From contig CM074133.1 of the NCBI GenBank assembly GCA_037178625.1, positions 1,550,001 to 1,614,000 on the forward strand: 64,000 nucleotides of DNA, given 5' to 3'. The stretch comes from Skeletonema tropicum (Eukaryota > Bacillariophyta > Thalassiosirophyceae > Thalassiosirales > Thalassiosiraceae). The notes beneath the pieces were generated by a model. The model was not told the origin of the DNA and did not search any database. It was given only the letters and a program-made list of their open reading frames with translations. Positions 9,427 to 20,700 of this stretch are shown here, in pieces (the stretch's first letter is position 1; each line of letters opens with the position of its first letter). Made by a program: the position numbers and the translations under genes.

Positions 9427-12242
9427 ATGACAGCCCCCACCAGCAACCGCAGACGGCCATACTCTTCGTTTCCAGGTGGGACGGAAGATGATCGGCAGGT
9501 CAATTCTTTATCGCAGAGCACAAACGTCGAACTATCACAACATACCATCGAGTTCGCGCACCCAGTAAGCGGTGACATAAGACATCATGATGAATCTGCA
9601 TCTACATCCACAACAAACGCTACAATCCCACCGCTATCACCACTTCATACAAATGTCAGGACCACTACTATATCCGCTAAGAAAATTGACAAACGTTTCC
9701 AAACCAAATTAGCTCTGCGGCTTACAGCCTGCTCCGTTTTCATGCTCGCTTTGTTGGCGGCATGTTTCTCAGAGTGGACTGTACAGGATTTCTATGCGGC
9801 TTCTTCACAAACGGAGGTTGATCATTCCATGAATAATCATCATCATCACAATCACGGTACTTACTTGGAGCAAAATGAGTTTGCAGCGTTGCTATCCAAC
9901 CGCGGTGTACGTCGATTAGATGATGAAAATGAGAACAACAACAACAACAACAACAATGAAGACAATAATGGAGGAGACTACTCAGCAGATCGATGCGACG
10001 AAATATTTACCAAAACAACAAATGAGAAAAGCAACAATAACGAACCATCCCAACGATGTCTCTACGCAAGAACATGCGACGGAGGTGATGGTCTCTTATT
10101 GCCATTTGTATTTTGCCACACGTCCATACTATCCACCACTTCATGGGTGATTGTACTCTCCCCCATCCTCCTACTCGGACTGGCAGTAGTATTCCGTCTA
10201 CTGGGATCCACTGCCGAAGAATACTTTAGTCCAAGTCTCGAAATGTTTAGCTTTAAACTAGGCTTGCCCCCACGGTTTGCGGGAGTGACGTTATTAGCTC
10301 TTGGTAATGGAGCCGCGGACGTTTCAGCAACAATGAATGCTATTGCATCTGATCCAGAAAATGGATATAAGATGAGTTTGGGAGAGTTGACTGGTGCAGC
10401 AATGTTCATTACAACAGTGGTCGCTGGAGCGGTCATCATGGCAAATGATGGATTGACTTGTCGGGGAGCGTTGGTGCGAGATGTTATGGCGTTGGGGATT
10501 GCGACATTGGTGGTTGCATTGAATTTGTTCAGGGGAGAAGTGACAAAGTCAACAACTCGGACCTTTATTGGGATGTATATTATCTTTGTGTTTATTGTTT
10601 TTATTGCTGATGTGTATCATCGTGCGGTGATGTTGCCAAGATTGATGAAGGAAGCGGAGATGATCGAACAACAACGTCAGTTGGATGCGGAAAGGTTGGC
10701 ATCCGAAGTTGCGGGTGATGAACTCAATCTCAGTGCTTCGTTGTCTGAAGATGGAGATGATCAGCGGGATCGAGGTGACTTTGATGATACGAGGACTCCT
10801 GCTAGTGATCCGTGCCAGCTGGGAGACACTCTGGCTGGATGCGATCCTGATGGAGGTGGTAACAAAGCTCTGACTGCTGTGCTGAATGCACTTTCGAACT
10901 ATAGTGAGGACGAACAAATCATCGAAGGCTTTGATGTTATGGGTCATCAACCTTCTAGTGGGTGGGGAGTAGAGTCCTCTGTTGAAGGCACGAAAGCGTG
11001 GGATCGACCCATTGTTCTACGTGGTCCGAATGGGATACTAACACGTAATCGCCATCAAGGCGACGGAACAAACAATGACGACAACTTTGATTCGCCGTAT
11101 CATGTCATGGAAGATCTGGATATTGAAACCAATGTTTGTATCGAAACAGGTAGCACAGGTTTTGCTGCTCATAATTGGTCTGGAGCGCTACAAGATGGCA
11201 AACAGGAACTCATCTCTCACTTTCGAGAATGCTGGAGGGATATTCTTGATGATGATGAAAGTAACCAATTGGAGAAATTTCTTCTCATTTGTGAATTTCC
11301 AATGACTATTTGTAGGAAGGTAAGTTTGTGCCTGTTGTGCAGTTGTTACATGAAGGGTCCTGCATTTCGCTCAATTTATCCATTGGCATTACCTCCGCAC
11401 AAATCTTCTTAGCTGACGATATCAATTCCTTGTGAGGGTTCATACTGTCGAGCTTTGGTTGCCTTGTCACTGGTATTATCTCCATTGTGGGTGGGTGTTT
11501 ATGCATGGAATAACTTCGATACCAATATCTGGGGATGGCAAATGGGCGTTTTCATGTCAATCACCTTACCTTTAGGGTTAATGTTACTGCGATATGCACC
11601 AGGCGGCGAGGGAACAATGGCCACATTCCTTGCAGTGAGTATTACAAGTTGGAAGCTTTCCGAATCGACAAATTGTCGCACACAAACTCAAACTTCGCCC
11701 TTCTTTCCCTTCCTTGTTCATTACTCGTGCCCATTGAAACACAGGTCCCCATTGCTCTTTATGGATTCATCATTGCTGCAACATGGATAGATGCTATTGC
11801 AGACAAGCTTGTGGCTCTGCTTGAGTTCCTTGGCGTAACGCTGCGTATTCCAAACAGTATCATGGGTCTGACTATCCTTGCCTGGGGAAATTCCATGGCT
11901 GACCTGTCTTCAAACGTTACCATGGCTCGAAAAGGATTAGCTAATATGGCAATCACGGCATGTTTCGCTGGACCATTGTTCAACATTCTTATTGGGCTGG
12001 GCGCTGGTTTTGGATTGCTGCGGAACATCAAGAAAGAAGATATCATGTATGTCAGTCTAACACCAGACATTTCAACTGGATTTGTTTTCTGCTTTGCCAA
12101 CTGCATTTTCATTCTGTTCTCGGGGCTCGCAGTCAACAATGGTGTTATTCCAGCTGGATATGGTTACATCGCAATTGGCTTGTATGTAGTGTATATGGTG
12201 ACATCATTGGTATTGAACTATGCACTGCATGAAACAACATAA
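9427..12242 (+). CDS. CCX/NCLX-type cation/Ca2+ exchanger, three exons
   Basis: Exons 9427-11319, 11413-11634 and 11745-12242 join in phase to about 870 residues, longer than the ~600 usual for this family. Each intron (93 and 110 nt) has a GT-AG consensus. The alpha-1 repeat is GVTLLALGNGAADVSATMNAI and the alpha-2 repeat is LTILAWGNSMADLSSNVT. Both have the GN(G/S)xxD ion-coordinating core of Ca2+/cation antiporters, and the CCX/SLC8B1 branch fits best. There are about 11-13 membrane segments, starting with one near residue 100. The extra length is a His/Asn-rich loop (HHHHNH, a run of Asn) and a long acidic cytosolic loop before exon 2. Probably a Na+ or H+/Ca2+ exchanger of mitochondria or endomembranes; the direction and ion are not shown by sequence. 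In-frame ATG 9346 is an alternative start. Confidence 0.88.
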
Positions 12243-12305
12243 TTATTAGAATATTGCCTACATTTATGTCTACAAGAGAATGACTCGTACGAGCGATTCC
12301 TAAGC

Positions 12306-12426
12306 ACACCTTGCACTGAGCTTGTGGCGCTGTTTTGCATGAGCAAATGGCCTTTTTTCTTGCTTACGCACACCTTGCACTGAGTGTGTGGCGCTGCTTT
12401 GCTTGAGCTTGAGCAAATGGTCTTTT
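12306..12426. repeat. imperfect ~60-bp tandem duplication
   Basis: Two neighbouring copies begin CACACCTTGCACTGAG at about 12306 and 12369. Both continue through TGGCGCTG-TTTGC and GAGCAAATGG. The right copy encodes the C-terminus of the minus-strand hypothetical gene. The left copy lies just past its stop and is not in the same frame. Confidence 0.8.
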
Positions 12427-12762
12427 ACGAACTTGGAAGGGAAGCTTGCTTGGGCTCGACATTGATCCACCCACCTCTTGGGCTAACTTGAAGCCAAAGA
12501 GAGGAGGAGGAGGAGGAAAGCTCTCAATGGCGACTTTAGTTGTTTCTCCATCTGTTTCAGTACGTGTGAATGTGAAGCTTGGCCTTGGTTTGAGAGAAAA
12601 GATCACCTCTCTTTCGGGTCCATTGACGACTCTGGAAGGGCTCTTTTCAGTTGACAGCTGAAAAATACACTTGCGCGATTCCGGTGGAGGCGGGCAAACG
12701 AGGCTGTTGAGATTATCGTAGGCCATTGCGGGAGTGGTGGGGTATGAGGGTTGATAATCCAT
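12364..12762 (-). CDS. hypothetical Pro/Ser/Thr-rich protein, 132 aa
   Basis: An ATG-started frame beginning MDYQPSYPTTPAMAYDNLNS. It has a PPPPES motif, then KPRPSFTFTRTETDGETTK and a poly-Pro run (PPPPPLFG). No family recognised. The composition is that of a small disordered protein rather than random antisense: Pro runs are clustered, and there is no overlapping better gene. The stop falls inside a ~60-bp tandem duplication, so the tail could have been altered by it. It lies convergent with the exchanger, about 120 bp apart. Confidence 0.35.
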   Translation of the reverse strand: MDYQPSYPTTPAMAYDNLNSLVCPPPPESRKCIFQLSTEKSPSRVVNGPEREVIFSLKPRPSFTFTRTETDGETTKVAIESFPPPPPLFGFKLAQEVGGSMSSPSKLPFQVRKRPFAQAQAKQRHTLSARCA

Positions 12763-13050
12763 GTTGACGCTTGCTTGTGCTCCAAATTATGCAAGTGTTT
12801 TCGGCTCGAAAGACGGAATTGTTTGAAGCAAGTTGAAGCTTCATGCAATAATTCGAGAGAGGTACTATCGTGCCAAGAGAAGTGACCATCGTGCCTACAT
12901 AAGTACTTTGTACCCAATGCTTCTATGCTTTAAATCTTCTGGGGAATCGTGTTATCGCATTGGGTAGAGATGTAGGTGATGAAAGCGAAGTTGAAGTCTC
13001 AAACTGCACACAGTAATTGGCACAAGCAAATGCAATGGTTCACATGTTCA
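12763..13050. other. intergenic, no gene seen
   Basis: Unique-looking sequence left of the 96-bp repeat; presumably the promoter of the 132-aa frame. Confidence 0.35.
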
Positions 13051-13340
13051 CTATCTCAAGTAGAAAGCATTAACAAAAAGCCATGACGCAATCGTACTAA
13101 ACAGATGTAAAGACGCCTGCGTAAGTAAAGATGCTCAGCACAGCTGCTATCTCAAGTAGAAAGCATTAACAAAAAGCCATGACGCAATCGTACTAAACAG
13201 ATGTAAAGACGCCTGCATAAGTAAAGATGCTCAGCACAGCTACTATCTCAAGTAGAATGCATTAACAAAAAGCCATGACGCAATCGTACAAAACAGTTGT
13301 AAAGACGCCTGCATAAGTAGTAAAGATGCTCAGCACAGCT
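13051..13340. repeat. three tandem 96-bp repeats
   Basis: Copies start with CTATCTCAAGTAGAA at 13051, 13147 and 13243, an exact 96-bp step twice. The third copy has a 3-bp AGT insertion and a few substitutions. Each ends GATGCTCAGCACAGCT. It is non-coding, about 260 bp upstream of the methyltransferase ATG, so it may sit in that promoter. Confidence 0.92.
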
Positions 13341-13596
13341 CAGCAGCCATCACTGTTATGGTATCATTATGGCATATCTACAGATATTAATCGGTTACAT
13401 ATATCAATGGGAGTCTTTTGTGGGCGGATTAGACGTACTCTGCCCATGAAGTACGCCACGCATGTATCCTTCATTTTTTATCATCGCGTCAGTGGCGGGC
13501 GAGCTCTGACAATGGCAGTGGCAAAGAAGGTGGCTCACAACATTTGCGATTAACAGCATCAACTGCGACGTAAGTTTATACTGTTTGTGTAACAAA

Positions 13597-14718
13597 ATGA
13601 GAGCATTCGCCACCGTCGCAGCTGCAGGCAGTATTCTGCTAGCAGCTCCATCTTCTGCTTTCACTGCGCAACCTCGTCAGCAGCAAACATCTTCGACTGC
13701 TCTTTCTATGGGGCTGAAGACACAAGTTGCATCCAAAGTTATGCAACATCCAGTCACTGCTGCTGTGGCTGGTACAGCTCTTGTTGGCACAGCCGCCGTT
13801 AAGGTCGTGCTTGATCGTCCATCCCGTACCTACAACGAAAATTCTGTAGCAAAGGAATACGACGCTTGGACACAAGATGGTATTCTGGAGTATTACTGGG
13901 GAGAACACATCCATTTGGGCTATTACAACGAAGAAGAAATGAAGAATGGATACAAAAACAAGGATTTCATTCAAGCGAAATATGACTTTATTGATGAGAT
14001 GATGAAGTTTGGTGGCATTGATGCAGAGGCTGACAAGGGCGCGAAAGTGTTAGATGTAGGATGTGGTTTTGGTGGGACTAGTCGTTACCTTGCTGACAAG
14101 TTGGGCCCTAAGGCGGATGTGACCGGGATTACATTGAGTCCTAATCAAGTCAAGCGTGGTACTGAATTGGCTGAAGAACGTGGGCTCTCCAACACGAAGT
14201 TTATGGTAATGAATGCTCTTGAAATGGACTTCCCCGATAACTCTTTTGATATTGTTTGGGCATGCGAAAGTGGTGAGCACATGCCTGACAAGGAAGCCTA
14301 CATCAACGAAATGATGAGAGTGTTGAAGCCAGGTGGAAAATTTGTCATGGCAACATGGTGTCAAAGAGATGATCGGGAAGTACCCTTTGACAAGAGGGAC
14401 AAGCGTGACTTGAGATTCTTGTACGAGGAGTGGACTCATCCTTACTTTATTTCTATTGAAGCATATGAAGAACTCATTGACGCAACCAAAATGATGGGTC
14501 CTGTCAAAACAGCAGACTGGTGTGAACCAACCATTGCTTCCTGGCGCCACTCTGTTTGGGTTGGAATCTATGATCCTAGGGGATGGATCACCAAGCCTAC
14601 GAAGTATTTGAAATGCGCTAGGGATGCCTACTGCCTGGAGAGGATGCACAGAGCATTCAAGAGAGGTTTGATGGAATATGGTATGTTCGCTGCGACCAAG
14701 GCAAAGAAGGACGAGTAA
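13597..14718 (+). CDS. plastid-type SAM-dependent methyltransferase, tocopherol/sterol MT-like
   Basis: 373 residues from the ATG at 13597. Residues 1-22 form a hydrophobic signal peptide ending in SSAF|TAQP, a match to the diatom ASAF plastid motif, followed by a Ser/Thr/Gln-rich transit-like stretch. The class I methyltransferase motif I is VLDVGCGFGGTSRYLA (from about residue 151). GITLSPNQVKRG follows, then motif II FDIVWACESGEHM and motif III LKPGGKFVMATW. This motif set (GxGGxSR, GITLS) is that of gamma-tocopherol, MPBQ and sterol C-24 methyltransferases. A plastid presequence favours a tocopherol-type or related terpenoid-quinone substrate, but sequence alone does not fix it. WGEHIHLGYY near residue 107 is also typical of the group. 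A GTAAGT about 30 bp upstream might mark a 5'UTR intron. Confidence 0.85.
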   Translation: MRAFATVAAAGSILLAAPSSAFTAQPRQQQTSSTALSMGLKTQVASKVMQHPVTAAVAGTALVGTAAVKVVLDRPSRTYNENSVAKEYDAWTQDGILEYYWGEHIHLGYYNEEEMKNGYKNKDFIQAKYDFIDEMMKFGGIDAEADKGAKVLDVGCGFGGTSRYLADKLGPKADVTGITLSPNQVKRGTELAEERGLSNTKFMVMNALEMDFPDNSFDIVWACESGEHMPDKEAYINEMMRVLKPGGKFVMATWCQRDDREVPFDKRDKRDLRFLYEEWTHPYFISIEAYEELIDATKMMGPVKTADWCEPTIASWRHSVWVGIYDPRGWITKPTKYLKCARDAYCLERMHRAFKRGLMEYGMFAATKAKKDE

Positions 14719-14843
14719 GCATTTTACATCATTGGAATTACATGCCCAACATAAGCCAACTAACTGGTACAATTTAATACCTAGACTTTATCATGTGAAA
14801 AATGATTATTACTTTTTACTCTGTTTATGGACTTTCATTATTT

Positions 14844-16696
14844 TTAGATAAGATCAGCAACATTCATAGGCATCTCCGTGATCTCAGTCTGGTAGAACTG
14901 TTCAATATCACGGAGGTAACGTACATCACCCTCAGTAAGGAAGTTGATAGCAACACCCTTACGTCCGAAACGACCAGATCGACCAATACGATGGATGTAG
15001 TTCTCACGGTTGGTGGGCAAGTCGAAGTTGATAACAAGCGACACTTGCTGGACATCAATACCACGAGCAAGAAGATCGGTGGTAATCAACACACGGGAGG
15101 AACCAGAGCGGAACTCTCTCATGATAATATCACGCTCGCGTTGGTCCATATCTCCGTGCATGCACGAGACAGTGAAGTCACGCTCTTGCATTTGCTCCTG
15201 CAACCAGTCGACCTTACGACGGGTATTACAGTAGATGATGGCCTGAGTGATGGTCAAAGTCTCGTACAAATCACAAAGGGTGTCCAACTTCCATTCTTCT
15301 CTCTCCACGGCAATGTAAAATTGCTTAATACCCTCAAGGGTCAACTCATCCTTCTTCACAAGGATACGCACAGGATCCCTCATGAAACGTTGGGTGACTT
15401 CCAACACATCCAAAGGCATGGTAGCGGAGAAAAGGCATACCTGAACTGATTCAGGAAGGAACTTGAAAATATCATAAATTTGATCTTTGAATCCACGAGA
15501 AAGCATCTCATCGGCCTCATCAAGGAAGAATTGACGGATGGAGTCCAACCTCAAGGCACGACGGTTAATCATGTCATAGACACGACCGGGGGTACCCACG
15601 ACAACGTGAACACCTCCCTGGAGGGTACGGATGTCGTCACGGACGGCGGTACCTCCGACACAGGCATGAACTTGAAGTTCCATGTAGTCTCCGAGGGCGA
15701 TGACAACCTTCTGAATTTGCTGGGCCAACTCACGAGTAGGAGCAAGGATGAGAGATTGACATTCACGAAGCTTGGGGTCAAGCTTGGCGAGAGTACCAAT
15801 GGCAAAGGTGGCAGTTTTACCCTGTTCAAAAGAGATGAAAATGCATAAAATGTCAGATGTGAAGTCTGTGATGCAATTTTGTCTTTCATACAAATGACCA
15901 ATCCAAGTGTGGCCCTTCTCATTCCAAAAGTTTAATGCTCCACAATTAATATAGGGTCCGATTTCGAGTTGAATTTATCCACACGACGAGGGTGACTCTA
16001 TTCGGACTCGAAAGATGGTGTTATTTAACAATCGTCATTCCCCTTCTCTTCCCCTCAACACGAGAGACCACACCCATGACACCAGCATAATTTCAATAAT
16101 AATCAAAATAGCGCAATAAACATTCGCTTCTACTTACTGTACCAGATTGAGCCTGAGCAATCAAATCACGGCCCAACATAGTGGGCTTGATAGCCCTTTG
16201 CTGAATAGCAGAGGGTTTCTCAAAACCGTAGGCGTAGATACCACGGAGCAATTCTTCGGGGATTTCCATGCCATCGAAGGTCTCGATGGCCTCATCCCAG
16301 TTGGAGTCGATGTCGGCATCAGTTAAGCCGCCAGGAGGGGCTTCGCCCCCGTCGTTAGCCTCTACAGGTGGTTGTTCACTATGGAATGATATTGTAAATA
16401 AATTGGAAAAAGGTGTTGGGAAAAAATGAACATGTGAGATCTATATGTTTCATGCGTATTCCAATTTTGCAGCATTTGTACTGCAAATAATATTTCTGCA
16501 GCTTGGAGAGTGGAATCTCGTGAATATTCGTTCATGATCCAATCACACACAACAACATGAATTGGTGCATGTGGATGGAGCGGAGCAATGCCAATATTTC
16601 AAGACATCCAACCCCCCCAATTCTGCATCTTCAGCCTCCAATCTGGCAGCACACCAACGTAACGGACCTGTAATGTTCTTCTCCTTCAGCGCTCAT
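14844..16696 (-). CDS. EIF4A: eIF4A-type DEAD-box RNA helicase
   Basis: Three exons: 16696-16668 (29 nt), 16378-16138 and 15821-14844. They join in phase to 415 residues, the family length. Exon 1 gives MSAEGEEHY and its donor is a weak GTCCGT. Exon 2 holds [11 protein letters not shown] and the Q-motif region [14 protein letters not shown]. The P-loop AQSGTGKT is split exactly by intron 2, between AQSGT and GKT. Exon 3 has [35 protein letters not shown] and [13 protein letters not shown]. This is the ATP-dependent helicase of the cap-binding complex eIF4F. Introns of 289 and 316 nt are long for this window and might carry regulatory sequence. eIF4A1/2-like rather than eIF4A3, by the [12 protein letters not shown] and [16 protein letters not shown] wording. 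Confidence 0.93.
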
Positions 16697-17718
16697 TGCG
16701 GTCTAGTTGGGTTGGTAGCGGTACTACGAGGTGGTTAGGTGTCCTGAAAGAGGTGCCTATGAGAGCCGAGGTTGCAGCGGCGGGTTCGTCGTTCCACCAC
16801 GAGAGGGCTTTACTAGAAACATTTGTACGTGGCCGGCTACGTGGGAATAGTACTTCATTTCACGGCCACGAATCTAAATGAAGGGCTGCGAGGTGTTCGC
16901 CTTTCTTCATTTTTCCTCTCTTGTAGCATGACAGACCAAGTGACTCATTAACCCTCCCCAACTTGGTTAACCGAGGTCGTGCAAACTATCACACCAACAA
17001 AATTAGGAGTCCACTGACGTGCAAACAAGATAACCGTTACAATTTTTTGCAAAAAATCTCCAAAAATCGCCATAATAACGGTTACATTGGGATCTTCCCC
17101 ACCCATTTGCTTCCACCCATCGCGTTGGCACCACAAAGAAACCAAGAAGAGAACCTCTCTTTTCGACACACAACGTTATTGTAGATACCTCAAGTTAGTC
17201 CATGATCCCCCTCCACCTTTACGAAACGCGCGAGAAGGAAACTCGCACATCATTGGACGTGAGATCGACAAAATACCTCACCCACCAACCAACGCATATG
17301 ATTGGGTACGAGACGCTCCTGCAAAACCACATCCTCGCAAAAAAGATCCATTCATTTCGTTAGTAAGTTGCAACGGAGAAGAGCGGCCGGAAGTCTTCCA
17401 CGCCGACCGCTGTCCCCCATATCTTTCATAAATAATTCATCACTGTCAGCTTCGTTTGGGCCACATTACAGATAACTGAGAAGCGCGCCTATCCGAGTTC
17501 GTCAGTGGTTTCACACCCTTTCAATAGGAGGAGTGTAAGTTTGGGAGTCACACACCAATCGCCGACACCGAACATCACGGGCAAACATAAGGGCCGTACA
17601 AACCACGACGTTTCACAATAACGGTGGTCATACAATCCTTATCCACTCCTCCTCTCTCTTCACTCTCCTCATAAACACAACACACAACACTTTTTTACAC
17701 ACCCATCAATAAAATAAC
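16697..17718. other. divergent promoter region, eIF4A / PPR gene
   Basis: About 1 kb without a convincing gene. Two TAACCGTTA/TAACGGTTA copies (about 17031 and 17076) form a weak inverted pair. The 3' part near 17650-17700 is CT-rich (CTCCTCTCTCTTCACTCTCC), as in a 5'UTR. The 114-aa open frame at 17087-17431 is likely chance. Confidence 0.4.
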
Positions 17719-20700
17719 ATGTCTACATCAAACAACGAACCACCAAGAGCACTCTCCGCGAATGCTTCGTCATTCAATCCCCCCTCATCGGAACAAATTT
17801 GGGGTGCGATAAGTCAATCGTTTGGTAATGGAGGAGGTGGTGGGAACAACAACCCCACTACTGTGGAATCTTCTGGATCACGTCCTCCCTCTTCTTCTTT
17901 GAATGGTGACGGTGGTCATGGAAGTGGTGGTGGTGGTGGTCATCATCAGAATCGCACCTCCTCCCATCAATCTTCTCATGGGACTCCTCCCCAGGGTGGT
18001 GGTGGTGGTAGTGAGACTTCTGGATTAGGTCTTTGGAACTTTGGTGGATTTGGTGATGAAGCGAGGACACGTCCTGCACCACAGGCTGGTAGGGGTGGTA
18101 TGTTGGATGATAGTAATGTTAATCTTGACTTTATGGGGGATCATGGGAATCAGGTGAGCATTACTTGTGTGCAGTAATTCATTTGATGTGTGTCAAATGT
18201 GCAGTATCGTTTTTATGTGAAACAATCATATAACTCATGCACAAGTGGATTAATTTTACTATTATTCGCAGGATGGAGGAGATGTCTCCCGTCTTTCTTC
18301 TGCCTTTGGCAATTTTGGTGTGAATGATACCCGTAGTGGAGCCGCTGCAGTGGCATCGCTTGGTGGACCGCCTCCCCCATCCTACCATGGACGTGTTTCT
18401 GGAGCTACTGGTTACAATGGGCAGCATCAATATTCGGCAAATCAACAAGCTGGTCCTCCTGGTGGAATGGACAATCTTTCGGGACCCTATCCCCCCTCTT
18501 TTCCCACTGGTGGATCTCAGGGACACGCCGCTGGTAGGGGTGGATATCACCAGGGACCTGGGTGGAATCAACTCCCTCGCTGGGGAGGGGATCAAGGAGC
18601 TGGTCAGTATGGAGCAGCACCTCCTCCCAGTCAGGGATATGGGGGATCTCGTGGTCAGGTTCCTCCCTATCCTCGTCATGATGCCTACTCTGGTGCTAGT
18701 GGTGGTTACAATTATGGACCAGATGGATACCCAACTGATGGATATGGAAGCCGTGGAAACTACAATCGTAATGATGCGTATGGTGGATATGCACCTCCCC
18801 CTCCTCAGGCGGGTGGAAATTACCGCGATGTTCCCTCCTTTGTCCCTCCTCAAAGTCAAGTGTCGAATGGATTGTATCCGCCTTCATTCAATCCTGGTGC
18901 GCGTGGAAGCAGTAGTGGCAATTTGGATGGGCCGTATCCTTCTTCCTTTAATCCTCCGGAACGTACGAGCAGTGGTGTGGAACCTGTAGGTGGTGTTGCA
19001 GGCGCGTTGAGTTCGATTCTTCAAACTCCGTACAATCCACAACATGCGGCGCAGACTAGGAGGTATCCCGCTATTCTTGGAGGGGCACCTGATCCTTCAC
19101 CTGCTGGAGAAGAGCATGGATATGGTGGTGGTGATGGTGTTGCCAAGGCTAACGTGACTGCTGGTTTGGGTCTAAACAATTCTGGAAGCAAGTCATCCTT
19201 CTTGCCCCCTAGGTCTGCTAGTACTACTGCGGCAAGTACTGAAATTGGTGATGCTTCTCCCACTCCATCTCATTCATCTGGTGTTGTGGTTGGAGAAGAT
19301 CAGCCTGTGGCTGCGAATGGTACTGGTGCTTCATCTTTCGCTCTTCCTCCACCTCCCGAGGAGTCTTCAAGCAGTGGGCCGTCTATTCTACCAAAGCGTA
19401 TCATCCCTGATCCAAACGATGAGTATGAGAATAATGATAAGGCCTACAATGGTGTGCCCATTCCTTCTGCCCATGACTCTTCACACAAAAAGCGCGAGTG
19501 GTTGATGCAGATGAATCAAACTTTGGAAGAGACTGCCGTCGGAGAGTTGGACCCCAATATCCTGCCTCTCTCTACTATCATGAATGGCTGGGCAAAGCAG
19601 AAGTCGAGTGAGGGAGCGCGCATGGTTGAAATGTGGTTGGATCGTGTGCATTCTGAGTACAATTCTGAAAATCCTCACGGTGTCCACCCCACTGCTCGTA
19701 TGTACACAATGGCAGTCGATGCTTGGGCGAAAAGTAATGGTGGTGCAGCCGCTGCTCGCAGGGCTGAAGCTCTATTGGAGAGGATGGATCGCTTGTATCG
19801 CGAGGGTGGAGGACGTCACGAGGCATTGAAGCCTACTACTGGAATTTTCAACGCTGTTATTAATGCATGGGCGCGCAGTCGTGAGAAAATTGCTCCCTCC
19901 AGGGCAGAACAGATTTTGGCGTGGATGGAAAAGCTTCGTGATACTGGTGGAGAGGACTTGGATATTAGTCCTGACAAGTACACCTTCAATACTGTCATTC
20001 ATGCATATGCAAAGAGCGGAGCGAAGGAATCGGCAACCAAGGCGCATAGAATTCTTGACAACATGAATCAGATGTATCGTGAAGGGAACTCGTCTGTGAA
20101 ACCTGACACTATTACGGTAAGTTTTTTTTTATGTCGACTCTTTGATATGCACATTTATTGTCTTGCTCACAGCATTATTAACGGTGTCCCCAACAGTACA
20201 ATGTTGTCATCAATGCGTATGCCAAATCTGGAGGAAAAGGTGCCGCTCAGGAAGCAGAGCACCTCCTCTCACGTATGCACATGATGTATGATCAAGGTGA
20301 CCTTAGTGTCAAACCTAATGTTGTTACCTACGGTGCCGTCATTGATGCATTTGCAAAGAGTATGGAACGCAACGCTGCCGCTCGTGCTGATGCGTTGCTC
20401 GCGAACATGGTGGCTTTGCATCAATCGGATCAAGTCCGTCATTCCGATTTGCGTCCCAACACTTACGTCTTCAACACTGTCATTAACGCTTGGGCGAAGA
20501 GTAAGGAGAGGGGTGCCGCTGCAAAGGCTGAAGAGATGCTTGTTGCAATGGATCGGCTTCATGCAAGTGGATTTCCGGGTCTTAAACCTGATGCATTCAC
20601 TTACACTGCTGTGATTGATGCCTATGCTAAGAGTGGATTTCGTGGAGCGGCTTCGCGTGCTGATTTGTTGCTCGATCAGATGGAAGCCAAGTATTCTGCT

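Noticed and set aside
13051..13340. CRISPR-like or transposon terminal repeats
   Set aside because: Whole 96-bp units repeat without spacers, and no element lies between copies.
14050..14772. 240-residue antisense frame
   Set aside because: Shadow of the methyltransferase, which has clear motifs.
17087..17431. 114-residue gene upstream of the PPR gene
   Set aside because: Composition is Pro/His/Arg-rich with no family; likely promoter DNA.
18179..18859. 226-residue antisense frame rich in Ile/Arg/Ser
   Set aside because: Mirror of Gly/Tyr/Pro codons of the PPR N-terminus.
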